A DNA stretch of 26,767 bases from an uncultured Clostridia bacterium (GTDB lineage: Bacteria; Bacillota; Clostridia; Christensenellales; Borkfalkiaceae), in contig CANROI010000001.1 of NCBI GenBank assembly GCA_947632165.1, positions 1 to 26,767 on the forward strand. The letters run 5' to 3'. The translations under genes were made by a program, and so were the position numbers. Positions 15,124-22,102 of the stretch are shown piece after piece (positions within the stretch are counted from its first letter, which is position 1; every line of letters begins with the position of its first letter). Below the pieces are notes generated by a model. It had not been told where the DNA came from and ran no database searches. It saw only the letters and a program-made list of their open reading frames with translations.

Positions 15124-15263
15124 GCGTCTCAATTGAATTATTTTTTCTCAAAGGGTCACAATGGCATTGGTGTATCCTTTATATTCCTTTGAGAAATACA
15201 GTTGAGACGCAAACCAACGGGATACTCATTGCGGGCGTCCCCTTGGGGCGTCCTTATTTTTTT
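15124..15263 (+). ncRNA. Structured RNA of unknown family (riboswitch-like or independent small RNA)
   Basis: Between its own promoter and an intrinsic terminator lies an RNA of about 140 nt. The outer stem pairs 15124-15135 with 15199-15210 (12 bp including one wobble). An asymmetric internal loop follows, then an 11-bp inner stem (15144-15154 with 15186-15196). The 31-nt apical loop holds GTATCCT (15172-15178), which can pair with GGGATAC (15219-15225) in the linker after the stem. CAATG (15159-15163) can pair collinearly with CATTG (15227-15231), extending a pseudoknot. The terminator follows at once, and then a short ORF with a good ribosome-binding site. I could not match it to TPP, SAM, purine, THF, fluoride, preQ1, T-box, SRP or 6S RNA. 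Confidence 0.65.
15233..15263 (+). terminator. Intrinsic terminator of the plus-strand RNA
   Basis: A 9-bp hairpin (15233-15241 with 15245-15253, two G-U pairs) is followed by TTATTTTTTT. A flanking TTGCGGGC (15229-15236) is perfectly complementary to GCCCGCAA (15264-15271) just past the U-tract. Those bases overlap the terminator stem and so give an alternative fold. Confidence 0.8.
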
Positions 15264-15287
15264 GCCCGCAAAATTTACGGAGGTTTT

Positions 15288-15353
15288 ATGATGAAAAAAC
15301 TACTTTCGATCCTACTGACTGCAGCGCTCGCGCTCTGCGCGGCGCTCCCGTGA
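15288..15353 (+). CDS. 21-codon ORF resembling a lone signal peptide; gene remnant or small hydrophobic peptide
   Basis: GGAGG (15279-15283) is well placed before ATGATG. The product is MMKK followed by a hydrophobic run (LLSILLTAALALC, residues 5-17) and AALP, then a TGA stop. This looks like the signal peptide of a secreted or lipoprotein that ends before any mature domain; the Cys at residue 17 has no good lipobox residue before it. It sits directly behind the structured RNA and in front of a terminator at 15410. It could be a truncated target gene of a riboswitch, or a genuine small membrane peptide. No downstream frame restores a longer protein. Confidence 0.45.
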   Translation: MMKKLLSILLTAALALCAALP

Positions 15354-15541
15354 CCAGGATCGATCCCCTATGTAAGTTACGCTGTCCGGGGAAAAGAGAA
15401 AATAAGACGGCGCCGCGGGGCGACTTTAAGTCGCCCCGCGGCGCATTTTTCATGTACTTCGCAATATTTTCCGCGGATTTTTCCGCAAAACGGCATTCTT
15501 GCCGCAAAAAATTCCGAAAACGGCCGCGGCCGGGGGCAGAA
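15354..15541. other. Intergenic region between the small ORF and the nadE 3' end
   Basis: Apart from the bidirectional terminator at 15410-15451 there is only AT-rich and short palindromic sequence, including GGATCGATCC at 15357-15366. I see no gene. Confidence 0.5.
15410..15451. terminator. Bidirectional terminator between the plus-strand RNA locus and nadE
   Basis: A perfect 15-bp GC-rich stem (15410-15424 with 15430-15444) has a 5-nt loop. The plus strand continues ATTTTTC, and the minus strand continues CGTCTTATTTTCTC. It serves convergent transcription: nadE from the right, the small plus-strand unit from the left. Confidence 0.85.
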
Positions 15542-17446
15542 TTACAGTTCCTCCGCCTCTTTGATCCAGAGCGCGCCCGAGGCGTCGGAGGGCATTCTCC
15601 AATCGGCGCGGGGCGAGAGCGAAACGGAGCCCACCTTCACGCCGTCCGGCACGCAGTCGCGCTTGAACTGCTGTGCGAAGAACCGCCGGTAGAAGTTCAC
15701 GAGCCACTTTTTGAGCGTCGCCCGATCGTATTTTTCCCCGAAGGCGCCCTCCGCGAGGTACAGCGTCTTTGCGGGGGAACAGCCCCTCCGGATGAAGCAC
15801 CAAAGGTAGAAGTCGTGCAGCTCGTAGGGGCCGACGATGTCCTCCGTCCTCTGCGCGATGTTCCCCTTTTCGTCGGGCGGGAGCAGCTCGGGCGAGATCT
15901 CGGTGCTCAAAATGCTCTTCAGCACGACCTCCATCCTCCCGCCGAGACGCTTTGCCTCATAGGCGACGAGGGATTTAACGAGCGTCTTGGGCACGGACGC
16001 GTTGACTGCATACATGCTCATATGATCGCCATTATAGGTGCACCAGCCGAGTGCAAGCTCGCTCATATCACCCGTGCCGACAACGAGCCCTTCCGTCTCG
16101 TTGGCGATGTCCATGAGCACCATCGTGCGGTAGCGCGCCTGCGCGTTCTCATAGGTCGTGTTGCGCACCTCTGGGTCGTGGTCGATATCCCGGAAGTGGC
16201 GGCTGACCGTGCCGCCGATGGAGACCGTCTTTACCGTCACGCCCGCCGCCTGCATGATCGACATTGCGTTGTTGCGGGTCTTGGTGCTCGTGCCGAAGCC
16301 GGGCATCGTGACTGCGATGATGTTCTCGCGGTCCTTGCCGAGAAGGTCGAACGCGCGGCAGGTGACGAGGAGCGCAAGCGCCGAATCCAGCCCGCCCGAA
16401 ATGCCGAGGACCGCCGTCTTTGAACGGGCATGCCGCAAGCGCTTTGCGAGCGCGGTCGACTGCATCGAGAGGATGAGCCCGCACCGCCGCTCGAGCTCTT
16501 TGCCCTGCGGCACGAAGGGAAGCTGCGGGAATTTGCGCAAAGTAAGGTCGCCGTCGCCGATGAAGACCTGCGGATCTGCCGCATAGTCCCCCTCCACCGA
16601 GGAGAAGGTATTCGTCTTTCTGCGCTCATTCAAAAGAAATCCGACGTCGATCTCCGCCTCGGCGATCCCACCCGAGAAGGGCAGGCTCTCCGCAAGGCAG
16701 ACGCCGTTTTCATAGATCAGATGATTGCCCGCAAATACCATGTCCGAGGTGCTCTCCCCCACGCCCGCGTCGGCATAGACATAGGCGCAGAGATTTTTGC
16801 CCGACTGCGCCGCGAGGAGCGTCTTGCGGTATTCCCGCTTTCCGATCGTCTCGTTGGAGGCGGAGAGGTTGACGACGATCGTCGCGCCGTGCCTGCAATG
16901 CCGCACCGAGGGCGATTCGGGCGCCCAGAGGTCCTCGCAGATCTCGCATGCGACCGCAAATTCGGGACGGTGATTGTCATACACGATGAAATCGCGGTCG
17001 AAATAGGCGTAACTATCCCCGATGCGCAGAAGATGGGAGCCTTCGGGCGCGGAAGAAAAGTACCGCGCTTCATAAAATTCGCCATAGTTCGGAAGATAGG
17101 TCTTGGGAATGACGCCCGAGACCTTTCCGCCGACGACCGCCGCGGCGCAATTATAGATCTTGCCCTCGAATGCGACGGGTAACCCGACAAAGACGAGCAT
17201 TTTCAGTTCTTGCGTCGCTTTGGCGATCTCTTGCAGAGCGGCAAGACAGCCGTCGCGCAGCGTCTGCTGCAGGAAGAGGTCCCCGCAGGTGTAGCCCGAA
17301 ATGCAGAGTTCGGGAAAGACGAGGATCTCAGTCCCTTTGGCGGCCTGCGCTTCGATGATCCCGATGATTTTTTTTGCGTTGAAGGCGGGGTCGGCGACCT
17401 TCATCTCCGGGCTCGCCGCCGCAACTTTTACAAATCCGTGTTTCAT
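15542..17446 (-). CDS. nadE: NAD+ synthetase, glutamine-dependent (two-domain)
   Basis: The enzyme amidates deamido-NAD to NAD+, using ammonia released from glutamine by its N-terminal domain. I chose the ATG at 17446 (MKHGFVKVAA) because AAAGGAGAAA lies upstream, giving 634 residues. The nitrilase-type glutaminase domain (about 1-270) shows the Glu-Lys-Cys triad: Glu46 (FPELCISGY), Lys115 (VIPKTYLPN) and Cys170 (EICEDLW). The synthetase domain has the PP-loop SGGLDS at 350-355 and GTGDMSELALGWCTYNGDHMS later. The architecture and length match the long NadE form. It stands alone, ending at a shared terminator; its promoter was not identified. Confidence 0.97.
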   Translation of the reverse strand: MKHGFVKVAAASPEMKVADPAFNAKKIIGIIEAQAAKGTEILVFPELCISGYTCGDLFLQQTLRDGCLAALQEIAKATQELKMLVFVGLPVAFEGKIYNCAAAVVGGKVSGVIPKTYLPNYGEFYEARYFSSAPEGSHLLRIGDSYAYFDRDFIVYDNHRPEFAVACEICEDLWAPESPSVRHCRHGATIVVNLSASNETIGKREYRKTLLAAQSGKNLCAYVYADAGVGESTSDMVFAGNHLIYENGVCLAESLPFSGGIAEAEIDVGFLLNERRKTNTFSSVEGDYAADPQVFIGDGDLTLRKFPQLPFVPQGKELERRCGLILSMQSTALAKRLRHARSKTAVLGISGGLDSALALLVTCRAFDLLGKDRENIIAVTMPGFGTSTKTRNNAMSIMQAAGVTVKTVSIGGTVSRHFRDIDHDPEVRNTTYENAQARYRTMVLMDIANETEGLVVGTGDMSELALGWCTYNGDHMSMYAVNASVPKTLVKSLVAYEAKRLGGRMEVVLKSILSTEISPELLPPDEKGNIAQRTEDIVGPYELHDFYLWCFIRRGCSPAKTLYLAEGAFGEKYDRATLKKWLVNFYRRFFAQQFKRDCVPDGVKVGSVSLSPRADWRMPSDASGALWIKEAEEL

Positions 17447-17504
17447 ATTTTTTCTCCTTTCCGCATTGTCCTGCCCTTTACGGGAGCGGATCAAGGGCGC
17501 CTTT

Positions 17505-17559
17505 ATGCTGCGGCGATGCTACGACACGCGCATTCCGCGCGGCTCAGCATGACATATTG
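17505..17559. repeat. Copy 1 of 55-bp intergenic repeat
   Basis: It begins ATGCTGCGGCGATGCT and ends GCATGACATATTG. It differs from the copy at 17778 at only two positions. It contains the inner inverted repeat CGCGC/GCGCG. Confidence 0.8.
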
Positions 17560-17777
17560 AGAATGCCGCTATGGGTTTCCCCGTCATTCCGTCCCGCGCC
17601 TTGTTTCGTCATTCCGAGCCCCCGAAGGGGGTGCCCCGCCCGCGGTTCTGATTCTCGGACTTCGTATCAGGGGATACGCTCCTCCCGCGCTTCGCTTGGT
17701 CGTCGGTATGACGGTAAACAGACAGGCGCTATAAAATTATGTCATGGTGAACGAAGTCGAACCATCGCCTTGTTATA

Positions 17778-17832
17778 ATGCTGCGGCGATGCTACGACAC
17801 GCGCGTTCCGCGCGGCTCTGCATGACATATTG
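17778..17832. repeat. Copy 2 of 55-bp intergenic repeat
   Basis: Same orientation as copy 1, 273 bp away, with 53 of 55 identical positions. The sequences outside the boundaries are unrelated, so this is an element rather than a larger duplication. Confidence 0.8.
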
Positions 17833-17984
17833 GGGACGACCTTTTGTTCCCCAATCTTTTGCGTTAGGCGGAATTCACTTCCGCCGTGCGCGACCCAATT
17901 TGGCAAACCTTTTTGCCTTACTGTCTGCACAAGGCAGACCGTTCGTGGGCGATTTGGTTACATGAAAACCGAAATCCCACCCCT

Positions 17985-18015
17985 CACGAAATTTTTCCGC
18001 AAGGAAAAATTTGTG
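17985..18015 (-). terminator. Hairpin downstream of recA
   Basis: A stem of 13 bp with one bulged base has a GCAA loop on the plus strand. It starts 8 nt after the recA stop. The stem includes AAATTTTTCC/GGAAAAATTT but is not followed by a clean U-tract, so terminator function is plausible rather than certain. Confidence 0.4.
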
Positions 18016-18022
18016 AACACTA

Positions 18023-19045
18023 TCACTCCGTTTCTCCCGCGACGTCGGCAACGGACGAGCCCTTCGCCGCCGTACGGATCTTTGCCTCGATCTCCTTGGA
18101 GAGTTCGGGGTTGTCCTTCAGGAACTGCCGCATCTTCTCTCTGCCGTTGGCGACCTTGTTGTCGTTATAGCTGAACCATGCGCCGCTCTTTTTGATGATG
18201 TCGTATTGGATGCCGAGGTCGATGAGGCAGCCCTCCTGCGAGACGCCTTCGCCGTACATGATGTCGAACTCCGCCTGCCGGAAGGGCGGCGCGAGTTTGT
18301 TTTTGACGACTTTTGCGCGCGTGCGGTTGCCCGCGGCGCCGTCGGCGTCCTTCAGCGTGTCGATCTTTCTCACGTCGATGCGCACAGACGCGTAGAACTT
18401 AAGCGCCTTGCCGCCGGGCGTCACTTCGGGATTGCCGAACATCACACCCACCTTCTCACGGAGCTGGTTGATGAACACGACGCACGTCTTGCTCTTGTTG
18501 ACGATCGCGGTGAGCTTGCGAAGCGCCTGCGACATGAGCCGCGCCTGCAGACCCACATGCGAATCCCCCATGTCTCCTTCGATCTCCGCCTTGGGCGTGA
18601 GCGCCGCCACCGAGTCGACGACGATGATATCGACCGCCGAGGAGCGGACAAGGGAATCGACGATGTCGAGCGCCTGTTCGCCCGTATCGGGCTGGGAGAC
18701 GTAGAGTTCCTCGAGGTTGACCCCGAGATGCTTTGCATAGACGGGGTCGAGCGCGTGTTCCGCATCTACAAACGCGGCGATCCCGCCCAACTTCTGCGTC
18801 TCTGCGACGGCATGGAGCGCGACGGTCGTCTTGCCCGAAGATTCGGGGCCGTAGATCTCGATCATCCTGCCGCGGGGCAGCCCGCCGATGCCGAGCGCGA
18901 GGTCGAGCGCGAGGCACCCCGTCGGGATGACCTCGATATCCGTATTGCCCGCCTCGTCGCCGAGTTTCATGATCGCACCCTTGCCGTACTGCTTCTCGAT
19001 CTGGGCAAGCACGGCGTCGAGCGCCTTCCGTTTCTCTTCGTTCAT
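18023..19045 (-). CDS. recA: Recombinase RecA
   Basis: RecA forms filaments on single-stranded DNA, catalyses strand exchange and triggers LexA self-cleavage. The ATG at 19045 (MNEEKRKALD) has GGAAGGAGAAG upstream, giving 340 residues. Walker A is GPESSGKTT (66-74). Walker B (IIVVDSVAAL) and the loop with NQLREKVGVMFGNPEVTPGGKALKFYASVR follow, typical of RecA. The C-terminus is acidic. It is the last gene of the ftsK-rimO-pgsA-cinA-recA run, 48 nt after cinA. No SOS box is evident in that gap. Confidence 0.98.
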   Translation of the reverse strand: MNEEKRKALDAVLAQIEKQYGKGAIMKLGDEAGNTDIEVIPTGCLALDLALGIGGLPRGRMIEIYGPESSGKTTVALHAVAETQKLGGIAAFVDAEHALDPVYAKHLGVNLEELYVSQPDTGEQALDIVDSLVRSSAVDIIVVDSVAALTPKAEIEGDMGDSHVGLQARLMSQALRKLTAIVNKSKTCVVFINQLREKVGVMFGNPEVTPGGKALKFYASVRIDVRKIDTLKDADGAAGNRTRAKVVKNKLAPPFRQAEFDIMYGEGVSQEGCLIDLGIQYDIIKKSGAWFSYNDNKVANGREKMRQFLKDNPELSKEIEAKIRTAAKGSSVADVAGETE

Positions 19046-19093
19046 ATGTCTTCTCCTTCCGATGTTTTTTCCGGATCGCCGCACAGATGCGGC

Positions 19094-20170
19094 TCAGTTG
19101 ATCTCTTTATAAGCGAGGAACAGCGCCAGATTGACCGCTTTTTTGGTGATCTCCTCCCGATCGCCCTCGAGATGAAATTCGAACACCCTCACCCGCTCCT
19201 TGGTGCCGATCGCAATAAAGCAGAGCCCTGCGGGCGCGCCCGAGAGATCGGCACCCGGCCCCGCGACCCCCGTCGTGGCGATCGCAAGATCGCAATGCCC
19301 GTCCTTCAAAAGACCCGCCGCCATCTCATAGGCGGTATCGCCGGACACGGCGCCCTTGTTCCGGAGCGTATAGGCGGAGACGCCTAACCGCTCCATCTTG
19401 GAGGCGCTGTCGTAAGTGTTCAGCCCCTCATAAAAGACCTTGCTTGCGCCGGGATTGCTCACGATCGCCTGCCCCACGCCGCCCGCCGTGAACGATTCCG
19501 CGGTGGCGACCTTCATCCGGTGGAGCTTGAGCGCCTCGAACAGCCGTTTTCCGACGTCGATATCCTCCATCGCATAGACGTATTTCTCGAGCCGCATGAC
19601 GAGGATGCGCACGACCTCGTCCGCCACGACCTTGGGCGTGTCGCGGTCGTAGATGATCTCGATCCGCCCCACGCCGTACTCCTCGCGCATGTGGATGACG
19701 AGCTTCTCCCCCGCCTCGTCCTGTGCCTCCGCAACGGCGGAGAGCAGCAGATCAGGCGGTGCGGAGACCGTCTTGATGACGATGCTCTGATAGGATTGGC
19801 GGCGGCGCCTGTCCACTGCGGGAACGACGTCCGAACGGACGATCTCCCCGCCCTTCTCCCCCGCGGGAAGAACGGCAAACAGACAGCGCTCCGTCTCCGC
19901 GATGTAGGCCGTGAGCGGCTTGCCCGAGACCTCGGACACCGCCTCCCGCGCGGCGGACAGGAGCACTCTGTCGCAGATGAGAAAGACCCCTTCGCACTCG
20001 TCCGCAAGGCGCTTGAGCGCCCGCCTGACGAGGGGGGGATTGTCATAGGGAAGCAGCGCGACCTCCTCGAGCGGGATCCCTCCCGAGAGAAGTGCGCCCG
20101 TCACTGCGGTAAAGTCGACGGCTTCCGTCGGCGTTGTGATGTTTCTGAGTACGATCGCCGCGTATTTCAT
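19094..20170 (-). CDS. cinA: CinA-family protein: PncC-type NMN deamidase domain with a degenerate N-terminal domain
   Basis: The C-terminal part (about residues 205-358) is a CinA/PncC domain, which hydrolyses nicotinamide mononucleotide to NaMN in NAD salvage. It shows AESFTAGG (224-231), NKGAVSGDTAYEMAAG and TTGVAGPG (299-306). Standard CinA has an N-terminal MoaB-like pyrophosphatase domain with GTELLLG and GGLGPTxDD motifs. Here the first 200 residues lack both: LRNITTPTEAVD stands at the start and FLICDRVLLSA where GGLGPT is expected. At 358 residues it is shorter than the usual 410 or so. Position between pgsA (3-nt gap) and recA supports the cinA call. Confidence 0.85.
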   Translation of the reverse strand: MKYAAIVLRNITTPTEAVDFTAVTGALLSGGIPLEEVALLPYDNPPLVRRALKRLADECEGVFLICDRVLLSAAREAVSEVSGKPLTAYIAETERCLFAVLPAGEKGGEIVRSDVVPAVDRRRRQSYQSIVIKTVSAPPDLLLSAVAEAQDEAGEKLVIHMREEYGVGRIEIIYDRDTPKVVADEVVRILVMRLEKYVYAMEDIDVGKRLFEALKLHRMKVATAESFTAGGVGQAIVSNPGASKVFYEGLNTYDSASKMERLGVSAYTLRNKGAVSGDTAYEMAAGLLKDGHCDLAIATTGVAGPGADLSGAPAGLCFIAIGTKERVRVFEFHLEGDREEITKKAVNLALFLAYKEIN

Positions 20171-20173
20171 CTT

Positions 20174-20791
20174 TTACTCTTTTGTATCTTCTTTGAGTAC
20201 CTGTCTGTTTTTTACGATATAATGCACGCCCGAGCACACGGTGAGGAGCGCCGCAAGCAGTAAAAGCGCCATGCCGATGATCGCGCCGAGCTCCTCGTAG
20301 CCGAACACGTCGCCGCCCGTCCTCAAAAAGGGCATGACGCCGAGGAGCACGACGATCGAAACGTCCTGCACCGTCGTCTTGACTTTGCCGAGTTTATCCG
20401 CCGCGATGACCGCGCCCTTCTCCACCGCGACGAGGCGGAACCCGCCGATGATGAGCTCGCGCGCGAGAATGAGCGCAACGCAGATCCCCGCAGCCACGAG
20501 CCCCCATCCCGCCAAGGTGTTGTATTCAAACACCGCGGGGCGGGTCAGAAGCAGGATGAACGCCGTGGAGACGAGCACTTTGTCTGCGATCGGGTCTAAA
20601 AACTTGCCCATGTTCGTGACGAGGTTCCGCGAGCGCGCGATGTAGCCGTCGAGCGCGTCGGTGAGCGCCGCAACGGCGAAGATCCCCGCCGCGTACAATT
20701 CATGATAAGGCAGAACGTCGAGATAGAAAAACACGGCGAACACGGGGATGAGCACAATGCGCGTCAGCGTGATTTTGTTGGGAAGATTCAT
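20174..20791 (-). CDS. pgsA: CDP-diacylglycerol-glycerol-3-phosphate 3-phosphatidyltransferase
   Basis: This membrane enzyme makes phosphatidylglycerol-phosphate, the committed step to phosphatidylglycerol and cardiolipin. The 205-residue protein shows the full CDP-alcohol phosphotransferase signature, with Asp45, Asp48, Gly49, Ala52, Arg53, Gly62, Asp66 and Asp70 in their fixed spacing. It begins with MNLPNKITLTRI, a common PgsA start, and has several hydrophobic segments. It follows rimO by 3 nt and precedes cinA by 3 nt, so it is translated within one operon. Confidence 0.96.
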   Translation of the reverse strand: MNLPNKITLTRIVLIPVFAVFFYLDVLPYHELYAAGIFAVAALTDALDGYIARSRNLVTNMGKFLDPIADKVLVSTAFILLLTRPAVFEYNTLAGWGLVAAGICVALILARELIIGGFRLVAVEKGAVIAADKLGKVKTTVQDVSIVVLLGVMPFLRTGGDVFGYEELGAIIGMALLLLAALLTVCSGVHYIVKNRQVLKEDTKE

Positions 20792-20794
20792 CGT

Positions 20795-22102
20795 TTATTC
20801 CTCTACGATCCCATTGAGATCGTACGTCTCCGCGCTGTAGATCTTCACGGAAACGATCTCTCCGGGCGCAACTTTCCGCTTCGGTGAGACGAAAGAGACG
20901 TTGCCGTCGATCTCGGGCGCCTGAAAGTACGCCCTGCCGACATAGCCGATCTTGTCGTACCCGTCCGCGAGCACGGGCAGCGTCTTTCCGACCCACGCCG
21001 CCGTCTTTGCGGCGGAAACTTCCGCCTGCGCCTCATAGAGCTCCCGCACCCAGCGCTTCCGCGTGGAGGGATGCACCTGCCCCTTCAGTTTGTAGGCGGG
21101 CGTCCCGGGTTCGCGGGAGTAGGCGAAGAAACCGCAGTTTTCGAACTTCATCTCCCTCAAAAAGGAGAGCATCGCCCGATGTTCCTCCTCCGTTTCGGTG
21201 GGAAAACCGGCGATGAACGTCGTGCGGATCGCGATCCCGGGGATCTCGCGGCGCAGCTTCCGGATGAGGGAGACGAGCTCCCCGCGCTTTCCGCGCCGCC
21301 CCATGAGCTTTAAGATGCGGTCCTCGCAATGCTGCATGGGGATATCGAGATACTTTAAGACCTTCGGGTTGGTCTTTATCTCCTCGATGAGTTCGTCCGT
21401 GATGGCTTCCGGATAACAGTATAGCAGACGAATATGACAGATATTGTCAAGTTCGGATAATTTTCGGATGAGCGCTGCAAATTCGTTCTTGCCGCGGTCC
21501 TCGCCGTAGCGGGTCGTGTCCTGTGCGACGAGGATGAGCTCCTGCGTGTCCCCGAGGGCCTTCGCCTCGGCGAGGAGCTCTTCCATGGGGTAAGAAACAT
21601 ATTTGCCCCGGATCATGGGAATGAGGCAATAGGTGCAGTGGTTGAAACAGCCGTCCGCGATCTTGAGATATTTATAGTGCGCGGGGGTGGAGACGAGGCG
21701 CTCCGCGGGAGAGGTGCCCTTCCCCACGGCGTTGACTCGTTCGCCCGCATAGGCCCGTTCGAGCGCGGGAAAGAGCTCGCTCGCATCGCTCACGCCGAGG
21801 AACACATCCCCCTCCGTGAGTTCGGGAAAGAGCTCCGACACATATTTCTGCGGGAGGCAACCCGTCACGACGATCTTTTCGAGCTTTCCCTCGCTGCGGT
21901 AGCGGTTGCATTCGAGGATCCGCTCGATGGATTCCTTGCGCGCTTCGTTGAGAAAGGCGCAGGTGTTGACGATGAGGATCTGTGCCTCGTAGGGGTCCTG
22001 TGTGACGGGACAGCCGCGCTTTTCGATCTCGCCGAGGAGCCGTTCCCCGTCCACGCGGTTCTTGTCGCAGCCGAGGGAGATCATGCCGAACGTCTTTTGC
22101 AT
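20795..22102 (-). CDS. rimO: Ribosomal protein S12 methylthiotransferase RimO (radical SAM)
   Basis: RimO adds a methylthio group to a conserved aspartate of S12. The ATG at 22102 (MQKTFGMISLGCDKN) overlaps the ftsK stop by one base, giving 435 residues; a longer frame into ftsK is discarded. The N-terminal cluster cysteines are Cys12, Cys48 and Cys82. The radical-SAM CxxxCxxC is Cys152, Cys156, Cys159 (CFNHCTYC). A C-terminal TRAM-like region ends the protein. SLGCDKNRVDGE and the short form favour RimO over MiaB, as does the neighbouring pgsA, a common Firmicutes pairing. Confidence 0.94.
   Translation of the reverse strand: MQKTFGMISLGCDKNRVDGERLLGEIEKRGCPVTQDPYEAQILIVNTCAFLNEARKESIERILECNRYRSEGKLEKIVVTGCLPQKYVSELFPELTEGDVFLGVSDASELFPALERAYAGERVNAVGKGTSPAERLVSTPAHYKYLKIADGCFNHCTYCLIPMIRGKYVSYPMEELLAEAKALGDTQELILVAQDTTRYGEDRGKNEFAALIRKLSELDNICHIRLLYCYPEAITDELIEEIKTNPKVLKYLDIPMQHCEDRILKLMGRRGKRGELVSLIRKLRREIPGIAIRTTFIAGFPTETEEEHRAMLSFLREMKFENCGFFAYSREPGTPAYKLKGQVHPSTRKRWVRELYEAQAEVSAAKTAAWVGKTLPVLADGYDKIGYVGRAYFQAPEIDGNVSFVSPKRKVAPGEIVSVKIYSAETYDLNGIVEE

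Larger units (their letters stand above)
17447..18022. repeat. Repeat-rich intergenic region between recA and nadE
   Basis: This 576-bp stretch has no credible gene. It contains two copies of a 55-bp element (17505-17559 and 17778-17832). It also contains GTCATTCCGAGC-type sequence near 17605 of the sort found in dispersed intergenic repeats, and many short inverted repeats. Examples of the last are GGCGGAA/TTCCGCC near 17870, GTCTGC/GCAGAC near 17928, and ATTGGGG/CCCCAAT near 17829-17855. No confident promoter for nadE was recognised in it. Confidence 0.65.

Noticed and set aside
15124..15210. Miniature transposon with TGCGTCTCAA terminal repeats
   Set aside because: The inverted ends are explained as RNA stems, the predicted transcript start falls on the first stem base, and no target-site duplication is evident. 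Not fully excluded.
15124..15263. 6S RNA, SRP RNA or a standard riboswitch
   Set aside because: It is shorter than 6S RNA and lacks its central open bubble. It has no SRP tetraloop region, and the conserved cores of TPP, SAM, purine, THF, fluoride, preQ1 and T-box RNAs were not found by eye.
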